Part shown: one piece after another, positions 51,159 through 61,556 of the stretch | How the letters are laid out: each line of letters opens with the position of its first letter | Position numbering within the stretch: the first letter of the stretch is position 1 | Assembly (NCBI RefSeq): GCF_965656765.1 | Contig: NZ_CBFHLV010000002.1 | Coordinates: 62,001-126,000 of the forward strand | Origin: Marivita sp965656765 | Lineage (GTDB): Bacteria; Pseudomonadota; Alphaproteobacteria; Rhodobacterales; Rhodobacteraceae | Direction of reading: 5' to 3' | DNA: 64,000 nt | Notes under the pieces: model-generated | What the model was told of the DNA's origin: nothing | What the model saw: the letters and a program-made list of their open reading frames with translations, nothing else | Databases searched by the model: none | Made by a program: the position numbers and the translations under genes

Positions 51159-52595
51159 ATGAGCACAATACCAGCCAATGAACCGACATTCAGAGAATCA
51201 GTCGACCTAATGTTCAACCGCGCTGTGGCGCTGATGGATCTCCCACCTGGTCTCGAGGAAAAGATCAGGGTTTGCAATGCAACCTATACCGTACGGTTTG
51301 GCGTGCGCCTGCGCGGGCAGATCAAAACGTTTACCGGTTACCGGTCTGTTCACTCGGAACATATGGAGCCAGTCAAAGGCGGAATCCGTTTCGCGCCATC
51401 TGTCCATCAGGACGAGGTCGAAGCGTTGGCGGCTCTGATGACATATAAGTGCGCCTTGGTTGAAGCGCCATTCGGCGGCTCCAAAGGCGGACTGCGCATT
51501 GATCCACGCGAATACGATGAACACGAGATGGAGCAGATCACGCGCAGGTTTGCCTATGAACTGATTAAACGCGATATGATCAACCCGGCGCAAAACGTGC
51601 CTGCCCCCGATATGGGGACAAGCGAACGTGAAATGGCGTGGATTGCCGATCAATACGCCCGTATGAACACCACCGACATCAACGCGCGTGCCTGTGTGAC
51701 AGGCAAACCGATCAATAACGGCGGTATCGCTGGCCGAGTTGAAGCGACCGGTCGCGGTGTTCAATACGCGCTGCGCGAATTTTTCCGCCACCCCGAAGAC
51801 GTCAAGGCGGCAGGGATGACCGGCAGTCTGGACGGAAAGCGCGTGATTGTTCAGGGTTTGGGCAATGTGGGCTACCACGCAGCCAAATTTCTTCAAGACG
51901 AAGACGGATCGCACATCATCGGGATCATCGAACGCGATGGGGCGCTCTTTAATGATAAGGGAATTGATGTTGATGCGGTTCGGGAATGGATCGTGAAACA
52001 CGGTGGGATAACCGGATATCCCGACGCGGCGCATACCGCCGAAGGGGCCCGCGTGCTTGAGGAAGACTGCGATATCCTCATCCCGGCTGCCCTCGAGGGT
52101 GTTATCAATCTGTCTAACGCCAAACAGATCAAAGCGTCTCTGATCATCGAAGCTGCTAATGGCCCAATCACTGCCGGTGCAGACGACATTCTGCGCGAAA
52201 AGGGCACGGTCATTATTCCCGACATGTACGCAAATGCAGGCGGTGTAACGGTGTCCTATTTCGAATGGGTCAAAAACCTGAGTCATATCCGCTTTGGTCG
52301 CATGCAGCGCCGGCAAGAAGAATCGCGTCATGAATTGATCGTTCAAGAACTCGAAAGACTGAGCGATCATTTGGGCGATCAGTGGTCGATGACCCCAGAT
52401 TTCAAGTCGAAATACCTGCGTGGCGCGGACGAACTGGAACTGGTGCGGTCAGGTCTCGATGACACGATGCGCATTGCCTACCAGTCGATGCGCGAGGTGT
52501 GGCATGCCCGTGACGATGTGCATGACCTGCGGACAGCAGCCTATATCGCTTCTATCGAAAAGGTTGCCGCCAGCTATCGTGCTAAGGGTCTCTGA
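51159..52595 (+). CDS. Glutamate dehydrogenase (Glu/Leu/Phe/Val family)
   Basis: 478 residues. VKGGIRFAPSVHQDEVEALA and PFGGSKGGLRI hold the substrate and catalytic Lys residues; PAPDMGTSEREMAW the catalytic Asp; VQGLGNVGYHAAKF the NAD(P) loop. It interconverts glutamate with 2-oxoglutarate and ammonia. Length and motifs fit the small hexameric class with a roughly 60-residue C-terminal extension after ANAGGVTVSYFEW. ATG at 51159 follows GGGAGG. Probably monocistronic; the 297 bp upstream are AT-rich but show no clean promoter. Confidence 0.92.
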   Translation: MSTIPANEPTFRESVDLMFNRAVALMDLPPGLEEKIRVCNATYTVRFGVRLRGQIKTFTGYRSVHSEHMEPVKGGIRFAPSVHQDEVEALAALMTYKCALVEAPFGGSKGGLRIDPREYDEHEMEQITRRFAYELIKRDMINPAQNVPAPDMGTSEREMAWIADQYARMNTTDINARACVTGKPINNGGIAGRVEATGRGVQYALREFFRHPEDVKAAGMTGSLDGKRVIVQGLGNVGYHAAKFLQDEDGSHIIGIIERDGALFNDKGIDVDAVREWIVKHGGITGYPDAAHTAEGARVLEEDCDILIPAALEGVINLSNAKQIKASLIIEAANGPITAGADDILREKGTVIIPDMYANAGGVTVSYFEWVKNLSHIRFGRMQRRQEESRHELIVQELERLSDHLGDQWSMTPDFKSKYLRGADELELVRSGLDDTMRIAYQSMREVWHARDDVHDLRTAAYIASIEKVAASYRAKGL

Positions 52596-52666
52596 CGGAT
52601 GACAATCGGTTTGGGCTGGGTTAGGTGTGCTGCAACCGGCCCCCGGCCCAACCCATGAGGACAATC

Positions 52667-52969
52667 ATGATCCGTATCGCGTCTGTCACCATCGCTTTGA
52701 TGTTCACTCTGGCCGTTCCCGCGACTGCGCAGGACAAAGAAGCCGAGTGTCGCAAGATCGGTCAGATTGCCACCAACATCATGGCCGAACGCAAGAATGG
52801 CACAAACGTGCGCCGCGCAGAACGGCGTGTGATCCGTGCCATTCCGAACAAATCCAAGAACGACGAAGTGCTGGCCGTACAATTGGTCGATTGGATCTAT
52901 TCGCTGCCTGAACAACAACTGACACCCGAGGTCAGCAACAAACTGTATCAGACCTGCCTGTCGCAGTAG
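52667..52969 (+). CDS. Small secreted protein of unknown function
   Basis: 100 residues with a Sec signal (MIRIASVTIALMFTLAVPAT, cleavage near ATA-Q). The mature part of about 78 residues is helical and charged and holds two Cys, one near its start (ECRKIGQIA) and one near its end (YQTCLSQ), which could pair in the periplasm. The ATG has GAGG upstream; an earlier in-frame ATG at 52655 is possible. It sits between glutamate dehydrogenase and dnaG. Not recognised as a named family. Confidence 0.75.
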   Translation: MIRIASVTIALMFTLAVPATAQDKEAECRKIGQIATNIMAERKNGTNVRRAERRVIRAIPNKSKNDEVLAVQLVDWIYSLPEQQLTPEVSNKLYQTCLSQ

Positions 52970-53045
52970 CGCTTGACGCAAATCACCAGAGCTTCTCACG
53001 TCGGCGCTACTGGACTCTTGGCCATCGAAACCCGATATTCTAAAG

Positions 53046-54992
53046 ATGAGTCTGCCACCCAATTTTCTGGACGAACTGCGCACCCGCATCAGCCTGTCAC
53101 AGGTGGTGGGGCGCAAGGTCTTGTGGGACACCCGCAAGTCCAATCAGGCCAAGGGCGACATGTGGGCCCCGTGCCCATTTCATCAAGAAAAGTCCGCCAG
53201 CTTTCATGTCGATGATCGCAAAGGATATTACTATTGCTTCGGCTGTCAGGCCAAAGGCGATGCGATTTCTTTTGTGCGCGAATCCGAAAACGTCGGCTTT
53301 ATGGAAGCGATCGAGATTCTGGCTGCTGAAGCTGGTATGCAGATGCCGGAGCGCGATCCAAAAGCGCAGGAAAAAGCCGATCATCGCACGCAACTGGTCG
53401 AGGTTATGGAACAAGCGGTCCGCTTCTTCCGCCTGCAATTGCGCAGTGGTGCCGGAGGTGAGGCACGCGATTACCTGATGCGACGCGGATTGGAAGAATC
53501 GACGCAGGATCGCTTCAACATCGGGTTTGCTCCTCCGGGGTGGCAGACACTCTGGGATCATCTCACAGGGCAGGGGGTTGCGCCTGAACAGATCATCGAA
53601 GCAGGTCTTGCCAAGCCTTCACAAAAAGGCGGCAAACCGTATGACACGTTTCGCAACCGCATCATGTTCCCGATCCGCGATGCACGTGGCCGCGCGCTTG
53701 CCTTTGGCGGGCGCGCGATGGACCCGAACGACAACGCCAAATATCTCAATAGCCCGGAAACACCACTTTTCGACAAAAGCCGTACGCTCTATAACCAAGG
53801 CCCGGCGCGCGAGGCTGCTGGCAAAGGGCAGCCACTGATCGTTGCCGAAGGCTATATGGACGTGATCGCGCTTGCCACCGGCGGGTTCGACGCGGCAGTT
53901 GCTCCGTTGGGAACGGCAGTCACAGACAGCCAATTACAAATGCTCTGGCGCATCACTGAAGAGCCGATCATGGCTTTGGATGGCGACAAAGCGGGTCTCA
54001 AGGCGGCGTACCGGGTGATCGACACAGCGCTTCCGCTACTCGAAGCCGGGAAATCGTTGAGGTTTGTGCTCTTGCCCGAAGGCAAAGACCCTGACGATCT
54101 GATCCGGTCCGAGGGACGCGATGCCATGCGTGCGCTTATCGAAACTGCACAGCCGATGGTGCAATTGCTATGGCGGCGTGAAACCGAAGGCCGCGTGTTC
54201 GACAGTCCAGAACGCAAGGCGGCTTTGGACAAGACGCTCCGCGAACGGATTCGTACCATTCAGGATCCATCCCTGCGCAGCCATTACGGTGAAGAAATCA
54301 AACGCTTGCGTTGGGAGCTGTTTCGCACGCCGTCCAAAAAAGGGCGGGACAGGTTCCAAAATTTCAACGGATCGCTGCCGTCAAAGCCTTCGGAAAACAC
54401 CCGCGCGTCTATGCTGGTTGCGGGTGGAAACGATGTGGCGATACGCTTGCGCGAGGCAGTTATTCTGGCGGCATTTATCGCGACGCCCGACTTGGTTTCG
54501 GAATTTGAGTCCCAGATCGAAGATATGTCCTGCGTTGACTCGGATCATGCCGCATTAAAAGCGTGTCTTTTGCGACACGCTGGTGATCCACCCGAAATGA
54601 TCCAATCGGCCGTCGATGCGGCTCTGGGTGAGGCAGCCCTTGAAAAGCTGTGTCGCGCACGCCATGTCGCCATCACGCCGTGTATTCGCAACCCCGGAGA
54701 CCGTGACCTGACCCGTTTGACCATCACCGAGGAGCTGGCAAAATTGGAGGCGGGGATCGGGCTTGATGCGGAAATTGCTGAGGCTGCCGAAGATCTGTAT
54801 GGTTCAGCGGACGAAACGCTGACGTGGCGCCTAAGCCAAGCTGCCGCCGCACAGCAAACTGCGCAACGCGCGCAGTCCGAAGACAAGGCTGAATATGATC
54901 TTGGCCCGAACGGGGCCGCGATCAATCGTGAAGAACGCAGCGCATTTGCCGCTTTGATGGAAACCATTCGCTTCGAGAAACCCCGGAGCTGA
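53046..54992 (+). CDS. dnaG: DNA primase
   Basis: 648 residues. The N-terminal zinc finger is CPFHQEKSASFHVDD then CFGC (CHC2 type); the RNA polymerase-like core and TOPRIM domain have VAEGYMDVIAL and LDGDKAG with the catalytic acids; the C-terminal third should bind DnaB helicase. It makes RNA primers for replication. The dnaG-rpoD order is widely conserved, although rpsU does not precede it here. Confidence 0.96.
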   Translation: MSLPPNFLDELRTRISLSQVVGRKVLWDTRKSNQAKGDMWAPCPFHQEKSASFHVDDRKGYYYCFGCQAKGDAISFVRESENVGFMEAIEILAAEAGMQMPERDPKAQEKADHRTQLVEVMEQAVRFFRLQLRSGAGGEARDYLMRRGLEESTQDRFNIGFAPPGWQTLWDHLTGQGVAPEQIIEAGLAKPSQKGGKPYDTFRNRIMFPIRDARGRALAFGGRAMDPNDNAKYLNSPETPLFDKSRTLYNQGPAREAAGKGQPLIVAEGYMDVIALATGGFDAAVAPLGTAVTDSQLQMLWRITEEPIMALDGDKAGLKAAYRVIDTALPLLEAGKSLRFVLLPEGKDPDDLIRSEGRDAMRALIETAQPMVQLLWRRETEGRVFDSPERKAALDKTLRERIRTIQDPSLRSHYGEEIKRLRWELFRTPSKKGRDRFQNFNGSLPSKPSENTRASMLVAGGNDVAIRLREAVILAAFIATPDLVSEFESQIEDMSCVDSDHAALKACLLRHAGDPPEMIQSAVDAALGEAALEKLCRARHVAITPCIRNPGDRDLTRLTITEELAKLEAGIGLDAEIAEAAEDLYGSADETLTWRLSQAAAAQQTAQRAQSEDKAEYDLGPNGAAINREERSAFAALMETIRFEKPRS

Positions 54993-55104
54993 GGGTGTTT
55001 TGCTAAGGAAAGCGTAAACGAAAAAGGGTAAACGGGTGTGCGAATCACCAATTCGCGCTATTGATTCGGGTCAATCGAATCGCCCCGCCTCGACAGGAGC
55101 ATCC

Positions 55105-57090
<1,986 letters not shown>

Positions 57091-57093
57091 GGG

Positions 57094-57369
57094 ATGTCGT
57101 TTCTGAAAAAACTCTTTGGTGGGGGCGGGTCAACACCGCCCGCAGCGCCGTCTGAGATGCATAATGGCTACACCATCTACGCTGAGCCGGTCAAAGACGG
57201 CGGGACTTGGCGGATCGGTGCTCGGATAGAGAAAGAAATTGAAGGCGAGGTCAAATCGCATTTCATGATGCGCGCCGACACGCTTCAGGCATTCGAGGAT
57301 GCGGCGAAAGCGTCGGTCGATAAGGCAAAAATGCTGGTGGACCAGCAGGGCGACCAGATATTCAAGTGA
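57094..57369 (+). CDS. HlyU-like small protein
   Basis: 91 residues starting 3 nt after the rpoD stop, with AAGGG overlapping that stop. The start MSFLKKLFGGGG is followed by a compact beta-alpha domain, NGYTIYAEPVKDGGTWRIGA, RADTLQAFEDAAKASVDKAK, matching the HlyU family pattern. Vibrio HlyU is a different winged-helix regulator of haemolysin; this alphaproteobacterial family bears only the name, and its role is unclear. Co-transcription with rpoD is likely. Confidence 0.75.
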   Translation: MSFLKKLFGGGGSTPPAAPSEMHNGYTIYAEPVKDGGTWRIGARIEKEIEGEVKSHFMMRADTLQAFEDAAKASVDKAKMLVDQQGDQIFK

Positions 57370-57492
57370 TACGTATGGCGTCGTATGGCACACAAAAAAG
57401 TCATGCTACTAAGTTGCACAGTAAGTCTGCGCGACTGCGTCTTTTCCATAGGCCAGCGAATGCGCATGTGACTGTCTAGAAAGGACACTCAC

Positions 57493-57660
57493 ATGAAACA
57501 CACTTTGTCTGCCATTCTCCTGTTGTTGCCGTCATTGGCAGCGGCTTATCCCGATCCCAACGTTACCGCTGCGCCCAGTTCGGGAGACGTTATCAAGTCG
57601 ATCCTGTCACAACCGACAACCGATCCTCTGGTTACCTCAGACGCGTCAGCAGCATTCTAA
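57493..57660 (+). CDS. Small secreted peptide (55 residues)
   Basis: A 55-codon gene: ATG with AAGGA about 9 nt upstream, Sec signal MKHTLSAILLLLPSLAAAYP (cleavage near AAA-Y), and a mature peptide of about 36 residues rich in Ser, Thr, Pro and Asp (SSGDVIKSILSQPTTDP). It ends directly before a strong bidirectional terminator. The peptide has no Cys and no family I recognise. It may be a periplasmic or released peptide. Confidence 0.65.
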   Translation: MKHTLSAILLLLPSLAAAYPDPNVTAAPSSGDVIKSILSQPTTDPLVTSDASAAF

Positions 57661-57664
57661 TGCA

Positions 57665-57695
57665 AAAAGGCACTCCCGTATGGGACGTGCCTTTT
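57665..57695. terminator. Bidirectional Rho-independent terminator
   Basis: AAAAGGCAC-TCCC (57665-57677) pairs with GGGA-c-GTGCCTTTT (57682-57695), loop gtat, one bulged C. A-run and T-run flank the stem, so it can end the plus-strand peptide gene and the minus-strand 65-residue gene. Confidence 0.85.
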
Positions 57696-57699
57696 CAAT

Positions 57700-57897
57700 T
57701 TATGTGCGATCAGCTTGGTTCGGATCACTGGTTGTGCCCGAACCGGTTTTCGGATCCGGGTTTGTTTGTTTCGGACCAGTCGAGACTTTAGGCACATCTT
57801 TGAACTTGTCGTGACCGGGATACCCGGTGCGATCCGCTTGGTTCGGGTCCGAGGTCGACCCCGGCCCCTTTGTTGGATCATTGGCGTCATCCGTCAT
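57700..57897 (-). CDS. Disordered 65-residue protein with internal duplication
   Basis: A 65-residue product rich in Pro, Thr, Asp, Gly, Ser and Gln, with no hydrophobic core. The segment GSTSDPNQADRTG (about 13-25) recurs as GTTSDPNQADRT at the very end. The ATG is preceded by AAGGAG, which overlaps the stop of the SDR gene 11 nt upstream, so the two are co-transcribed. It looks like an intrinsically disordered small protein; function unknown. Its end lies against the bidirectional terminator. Confidence 0.65.
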   Translation of the reverse strand: MTDDANDPTKGPGSTSDPNQADRTGYPGHDKFKDVPKVSTGPKQTNPDPKTGSGTTSDPNQADRT

Positions 57898-57908
57898 ACT
57901 ACGACTCC

Positions 57909-58583
57909 TTATTGCGTTGGCATCAGGAACACTTCCTGAATGTTGGCGCGTGGATCTGCTTCGAGCGCGAAAATCACCGATCGTGCCACGTCTGAAGGCT
58001 TAAGCTTGTCTGGCTTGGCCTCTTCAAAGAATGGCGTATCCACCATGCCCGGTGCGATTACGGAACAGCGGCCGCCAAACTCGCGCATCTCTTGTGCCAC
58101 GTTCCCGCCATAGCCATGTACGAACCATTTAGTGGCGCCATAGACTGACCCCTTGAGGTGAACACGTCCTGCCGCGGAGCCGGTCATCAGCAAATGACCT
58201 TTGGACTCTTTCAGATGCGGCATTGCTGCTTTGGTCGTCCAGAGAAGGCCCATAATGTTCAAGTGGATCATTTTGTGCCATTCATCCGGATCGCCCGCAT
58301 CGGTGCCAGATGCGCTCAGGCCAGTACCGGCATTGGCATAAGCGGCGTCGACTGATCCAAAATGCTGCGCCAGTTTGTTGAGCGCGTCTGTCTGTGACTG
58401 CAAATCCGTCGCGTCGCCGGGCAAGGCAAGCGCGTGGTCGCCGAATTCATCGGCCAGTTTGGCCAGTTTGTCTTCGGAACGGGCAAAAAGGCCGACATTC
58501 CAACCATGTTCGACGGCGGAACGCGCAGTTGCTTCACCGATGCCAGTCGACGCGCCGGTGATGAAAAGTGTCTTGCGGGTCAT
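57909..58583 (-). CDS. Short-chain dehydrogenase/reductase
   Basis: 224 residues. FITGASTGIGEATA is the dinucleotide loop, YANAG the central motif and VYGATKW the Tyr-x-x-x-Lys active site; the rest of the catalytic Ser segment is LLMTGSAAGR. ATG at 58581-58583 chosen for GAAGGAC upstream; an ORF extension is not family-like. NAD(P)-dependent oxidoreductase of unknown substrate. It lies downstream of the dienelactone hydrolase gene and upstream of the 65-residue gene on the same strand. Confidence 0.92.
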   Translation of the reverse strand: MTRKTLFITGASTGIGEATARSAVEHGWNVGLFARSEDKLAKLADEFGDHALALPGDATDLQSQTDALNKLAQHFGSVDAAYANAGTGLSASGTDAGDPDEWHKMIHLNIMGLLWTTKAAMPHLKESKGHLLMTGSAAGRVHLKGSVYGATKWFVHGYGGNVAQEMREFGGRCSVIAPGMVDTPFFEEAKPDKLKPSDVARSVIFALEADPRANIQEVFLMPTQ

Positions 58584-58667
58584 GAAGTGTCCTTCGATTT
58601 GATGTCTGTGTTCAGGCCACCAACGCGAAAGGGGCCAGTCCGGGTTCCACCGGGCTGGCAAATGAGA

Positions 58668-59573
58668 TTAACTCAAATGTTCGTTGAAGAACGCAATCGT
58701 CCGGTCCCATGCCAGTTCGGCCGCCGCCTCGTCATAGCGAGGCTTGCTGTCATTATGAAAGCCATGGTTCACACCGGGATAGATATGCGCCGTATAGGTT
58801 TTGTCGTGCTCCTGCAGGGCAGCCTCGTAGGCGGGCCAGCCTTCGTTGATCCGCTCGTCCAGCTCGGCATAGTGGATCAGCAATGGCGCTCGGATTTTCG
58901 GCACATCTGCCGCGCTGGCTTGTCGACCATAGAACGGGACCGATGCGCCCCGTTCAGGATAGGCCACGGCCATTGCGTTGCATACGCCGCCGCCATAGCA
59001 GAACCCGACACAGCCGACCTTGCCTGTGGTGTCGGAGTGGTCTGCAAGAAATTCGTATGCTGCAAAGAAGTCGTTCATTAACTTTTCGCCATCCACGGTG
59101 CGCTGCAGTTCACGTCCCTCGGCATCGTTGCCCGGGTAGCCGCCAACACTTGTCAACCCATCCGGAGCCAAGGCGATAAAGCCCGCCTTGGCCACGCGGC
59201 GTGCCACATCTTCGATGTAGGGGTTCAGCCCTCGGTTCTCGTGGATAACGACAACAGCCGGTGCTGTGCCTTCCAATGCGACGGGTTTGACCAGATACCC
59301 ACGCACCTCGCCGTGCCCATTGGGCGATGGGTAGGTGATGTATTCAGCCACGATATCAGGATGGTTAAAGCTAACCTGCTCGGCCAAGGCATAGTTTGGC
59401 GACATCATATTGAGCAGCGCCGCTGCGGTCAGGCCACCCACAGTAAATTTGCCCGCGCGATCTAGAAATTCGCGCTTCGTGATCTGTCCATGAGCGTAAT
59501 AATCATACAGCTCAAGCAGCTCTTGATCGAAATCTTTGGCTGTCATCCGTTTTGTCGGGGTAATCTCATTCAT
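58668..59573 (-). CDS. Dienelactone hydrolase family protein
   Basis: 301 residues. After a 50-residue N-terminal part with a Tat-like or membrane segment (KREFLDRAGKFTVGGLTAAA), the alpha/beta hydrolase core shows VIHENRGLNPYIEDVARRVA, the nucleophile Cys in GFCYGGG, and the late YPGVNHGFHN with the catalytic His. The Cys nucleophile is the hallmark of dienelactone hydrolases. The lead segment suggests export to the periplasm, though a twin Arg is missing (Lys-Arg instead). ATG at 59571-59573 has GGGAG upstream. Confidence 0.88.
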   Translation of the reverse strand: MNEITPTKRMTAKDFDQELLELYDYYAHGQITKREFLDRAGKFTVGGLTAAALLNMMSPNYALAEQVSFNHPDIVAEYITYPSPNGHGEVRGYLVKPVALEGTAPAVVVIHENRGLNPYIEDVARRVAKAGFIALAPDGLTSVGGYPGNDAEGRELQRTVDGEKLMNDFFAAYEFLADHSDTTGKVGCVGFCYGGGVCNAMAVAYPERGASVPFYGRQASAADVPKIRAPLLIHYAELDERINEGWPAYEAALQEHDKTYTAHIYPGVNHGFHNDSKPRYDEAAAELAWDRTIAFFNEHLS

Positions 59574-59669
59574 GTTACTGCTCCCTTTGGACCCATGCTC
59601 GTAGGGTAAATCACCTGGCATGGATGGAGTTAAGTTAGCGCTTTGAGGTAAACTGGGTATTGTTCAATC

Positions 59670-60074
59670 ATGCAGACGATTTTTCCGATACAGACAAACG
59701 GCCCCGGCCTCTATGAGTTCACCGACCAAGTCAAAAGCTGGGCACAGGGCAATGGCGTGTTGACCTTGTTTATCCAGCATACATCGGCCAGCTTGCTAAT
59801 TCAGGAAAATGCCGATCCCGAAGTACAAATCGACTTGGCTGAGTTCTTTCATCGTCTGGTGCCACCGACGAGCGATCCGTCGATGGCTTATCTTACGCAT
59901 ACCTACGAAGGGCCTGACGACATGCCAGGGCATATCAAGGCAGCTATGCTCCCGGTGAGCCTTTCGATTCCTGTAATCAACGGAGAGCCAGCGCTGGGAA
60001 CGTGGCAGGGGATTTACGTGTTCGAACACCGCGAGGCGCCACACACGCGCAAAGTCGTTGCGCATCTTGGCTAA
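59670..60074 (+). CDS. YjbQ family (UPF0047) protein
   Basis: 134 residues. LTLFIQHTSASLLIQENADP, then LTHTYEGPDDMPGHIKAAML and LGTWQGIYVFEHRE are the family's conserved blocks, with His residues likely to bind metal or phosphate. YjbQ proteins have been reported to have thiamin phosphate synthase-like activity; the physiological role is uncertain. Monocistronic; no strong ribosome site precedes the ATG. Confidence 0.93.
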   Translation: MQTIFPIQTNGPGLYEFTDQVKSWAQGNGVLTLFIQHTSASLLIQENADPEVQIDLAEFFHRLVPPTSDPSMAYLTHTYEGPDDMPGHIKAAMLPVSLSIPVINGEPALGTWQGIYVFEHREAPHTRKVVAHLG

Positions 60075-60148
60075 GAGGCGACGAAGGCTTTTCGACGCGC
60101 AAACATCTGTTAGGTTCCAACCATGATCTCAGTGGCACGATACCAGCT

Positions 60149-60856
60149 ATGATGCGCAAATTGATTTTGTTTAGTTTTGTCGGTGCAGCCGCAATCGCCG
60201 TAATGATTTTCTTTGCGCCCGGGATTTTGACGGTCAAAACGGCACAACCTAAGAACAGCTGCCTGTTTACAGCCGATCGCGAGGACAGATGCCGCTTTGA
60301 CGGTGCGCCGCTTGAAATGGCGGGCTCGCCAGTTTTCGTCGAGAAATTTCAGCACGCGTTTCTTCCGACGTCCAAGGAACTGACTTTCATCGATGCGCGC
60401 GGAGTTATGTGGACAGCGCCTGTGCAGACCCTGACCGACGGTGCGTCGATCCCAACTATTTTTGAACCGATTATGGGCGACCGTCAAAGCCGTGAATACC
60501 TTTTGGCAGCGGCAATGCACGACGCGTTTTGTGGTGTTGGAAATGAGGCTCTGCCAACCTTTCAGACCCGGTCTTGGGAAGATGTGCATCGCATGTTCTT
60601 TGAAGCGTTGATTGTCGCTGGGACATCCCCTCAAAAAGCCAAGATCATGTTTGCTGCTGTGTATCTGGGTGGACCGCGTTGGGATGATCCGGAACGAGGC
60701 TTGGACAGTGTCGCGCCAGACGATCTTATTCAGGAACTGGAATGGTGCGCTGATTGGATTGCCGCCAATGACCCCTCGCCAGCCGAGATCGAAACTTGGA
60801 TGAAGACCCGCGAAGCCGCATTGATCGCCGGAGAGTCGGTACCGCCCATCTTGTAA
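60149..60856 (+). CDS. DUF1353 family protein with an N-terminal membrane segment
   Basis: 235 residues. MMRKLILFSFVGAAAIAVMI is a membrane anchor or signal; the rest carries LTDGASIPTIFEPIMGDRQS and AAAMHDAFC, the conserved Asp-Gly-Ala-Ser-x-Pro and His-Asp of DUF1353, a small domain also found in phage and prophage proteins. The start at the first of two adjacent ATGs is the likeliest. Function unknown; the conserved His and Asp suggest a hydrolase-like site. Confidence 0.75.
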   Translation: MMRKLILFSFVGAAAIAVMIFFAPGILTVKTAQPKNSCLFTADREDRCRFDGAPLEMAGSPVFVEKFQHAFLPTSKELTFIDARGVMWTAPVQTLTDGASIPTIFEPIMGDRQSREYLLAAAMHDAFCGVGNEALPTFQTRSWEDVHRMFFEALIVAGTSPQKAKIMFAAVYLGGPRWDDPERGLDSVAPDDLIQELEWCADWIAANDPSPAEIETWMKTREAALIAGESVPPIL

Positions 60857-61007
60857 TCGCGCTGCTTGGCCTATGCATCCAACTGATTTCACGAAGAAAT
60901 GCCAAGAGGATTTGGACGCGAACACGCCCAGCTGATGCAGCGGAACCACCACTGCTTGCGTCATGAATTCCCCTCTACCCAAAACTTCGCGGCTGACCTA
61001 TAGTGGC

Positions 61008-61016
61008 TGTGGATAA
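61008..61016 (-). promoter_or_regulatory. DnaA box-like TTATCCACA upstream of nrdR
   Basis: Exact 9-mer on the minus strand, 52 bp before the nrdR ATG, directly after a TATAGT that could be the -10 (60999-61004). A second copy occurs inside dctQ, so a chance match is possible. Confidence 0.35.
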
Positions 61017-61067
61017 GTGGGGCAAACCCACAGTCTGAGGCAGAGACGAATAAGAGGGGAACGGCCA

Positions 61068-61547
61068 ATGCGCTGCCCGTTTTGCGGAAATGTAGATTCA
61101 CAGGTAAAAGACAGCCGTCCCGCCGAGGACCATGTTGCCATTCGGCGCAGACGCTTTTGCCCGGCCTGCGGAGGCCGTTTTACCACGTATGAACGCGTCC
61201 AATTGCGCGATCTTGTGGTGATTAAGACCAATGGTCGTCGCGAGGATTTCGACCGGGACAAGCTGGAACGGTCGATCCGGATGGCGATGCAGAAACGCCC
61301 GATTGATCCGGAACGTATCGGTCAGATGATCTCGGGCATCGTGCGCCGGTTGGAAAGCATGGGCGAAACCGATATCGCGTCGAAACAGATTGGCGAAATC
61401 GTTATGGAAACGCTCGCCCGGATCGATACAGTGGCTTATGTGCGGTTTGCGAGTGTTTACAAGAACTTCCAAGAAGCAGACGATTTCGACAAATTCGTCA
61501 GCGAACTGCGCCCGTCTGAGAAAGACAAACCCAAATCTGAAGAGTGA
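61068..61547 (+). CDS. nrdR: Transcriptional repressor NrdR
   Basis: 159 residues. Zinc ribbon C3-x2-C6 and C31-x2-C34 with FCPACGGRFTTYERV, then an ATP-cone (about 49-139, VVIKTNGRREDFDRDKLERS). NrdR represses ribonucleotide reductase genes in response to ATP/dATP. It lies 9 nt before ribD; nrdR-ribD is a common order. The ATG is preceded by AGAGGGG. Confidence 0.96.
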   Translation: MRCPFCGNVDSQVKDSRPAEDHVAIRRRRFCPACGGRFTTYERVQLRDLVVIKTNGRREDFDRDKLERSIRMAMQKRPIDPERIGQMISGIVRRLESMGETDIASKQIGEIVMETLARIDTVAYVRFASVYKNFQEADDFDKFVSELRPSEKDKPKSEE

Positions 61548-61556
61548 TCCGTTCCA

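Noticed and set aside
51207..52370. 387-codon frame antisense to glutamate dehydrogenase
   Set aside because: Product has no recognisable features, while the plus strand encodes every catalytic motif of the dehydrogenase.
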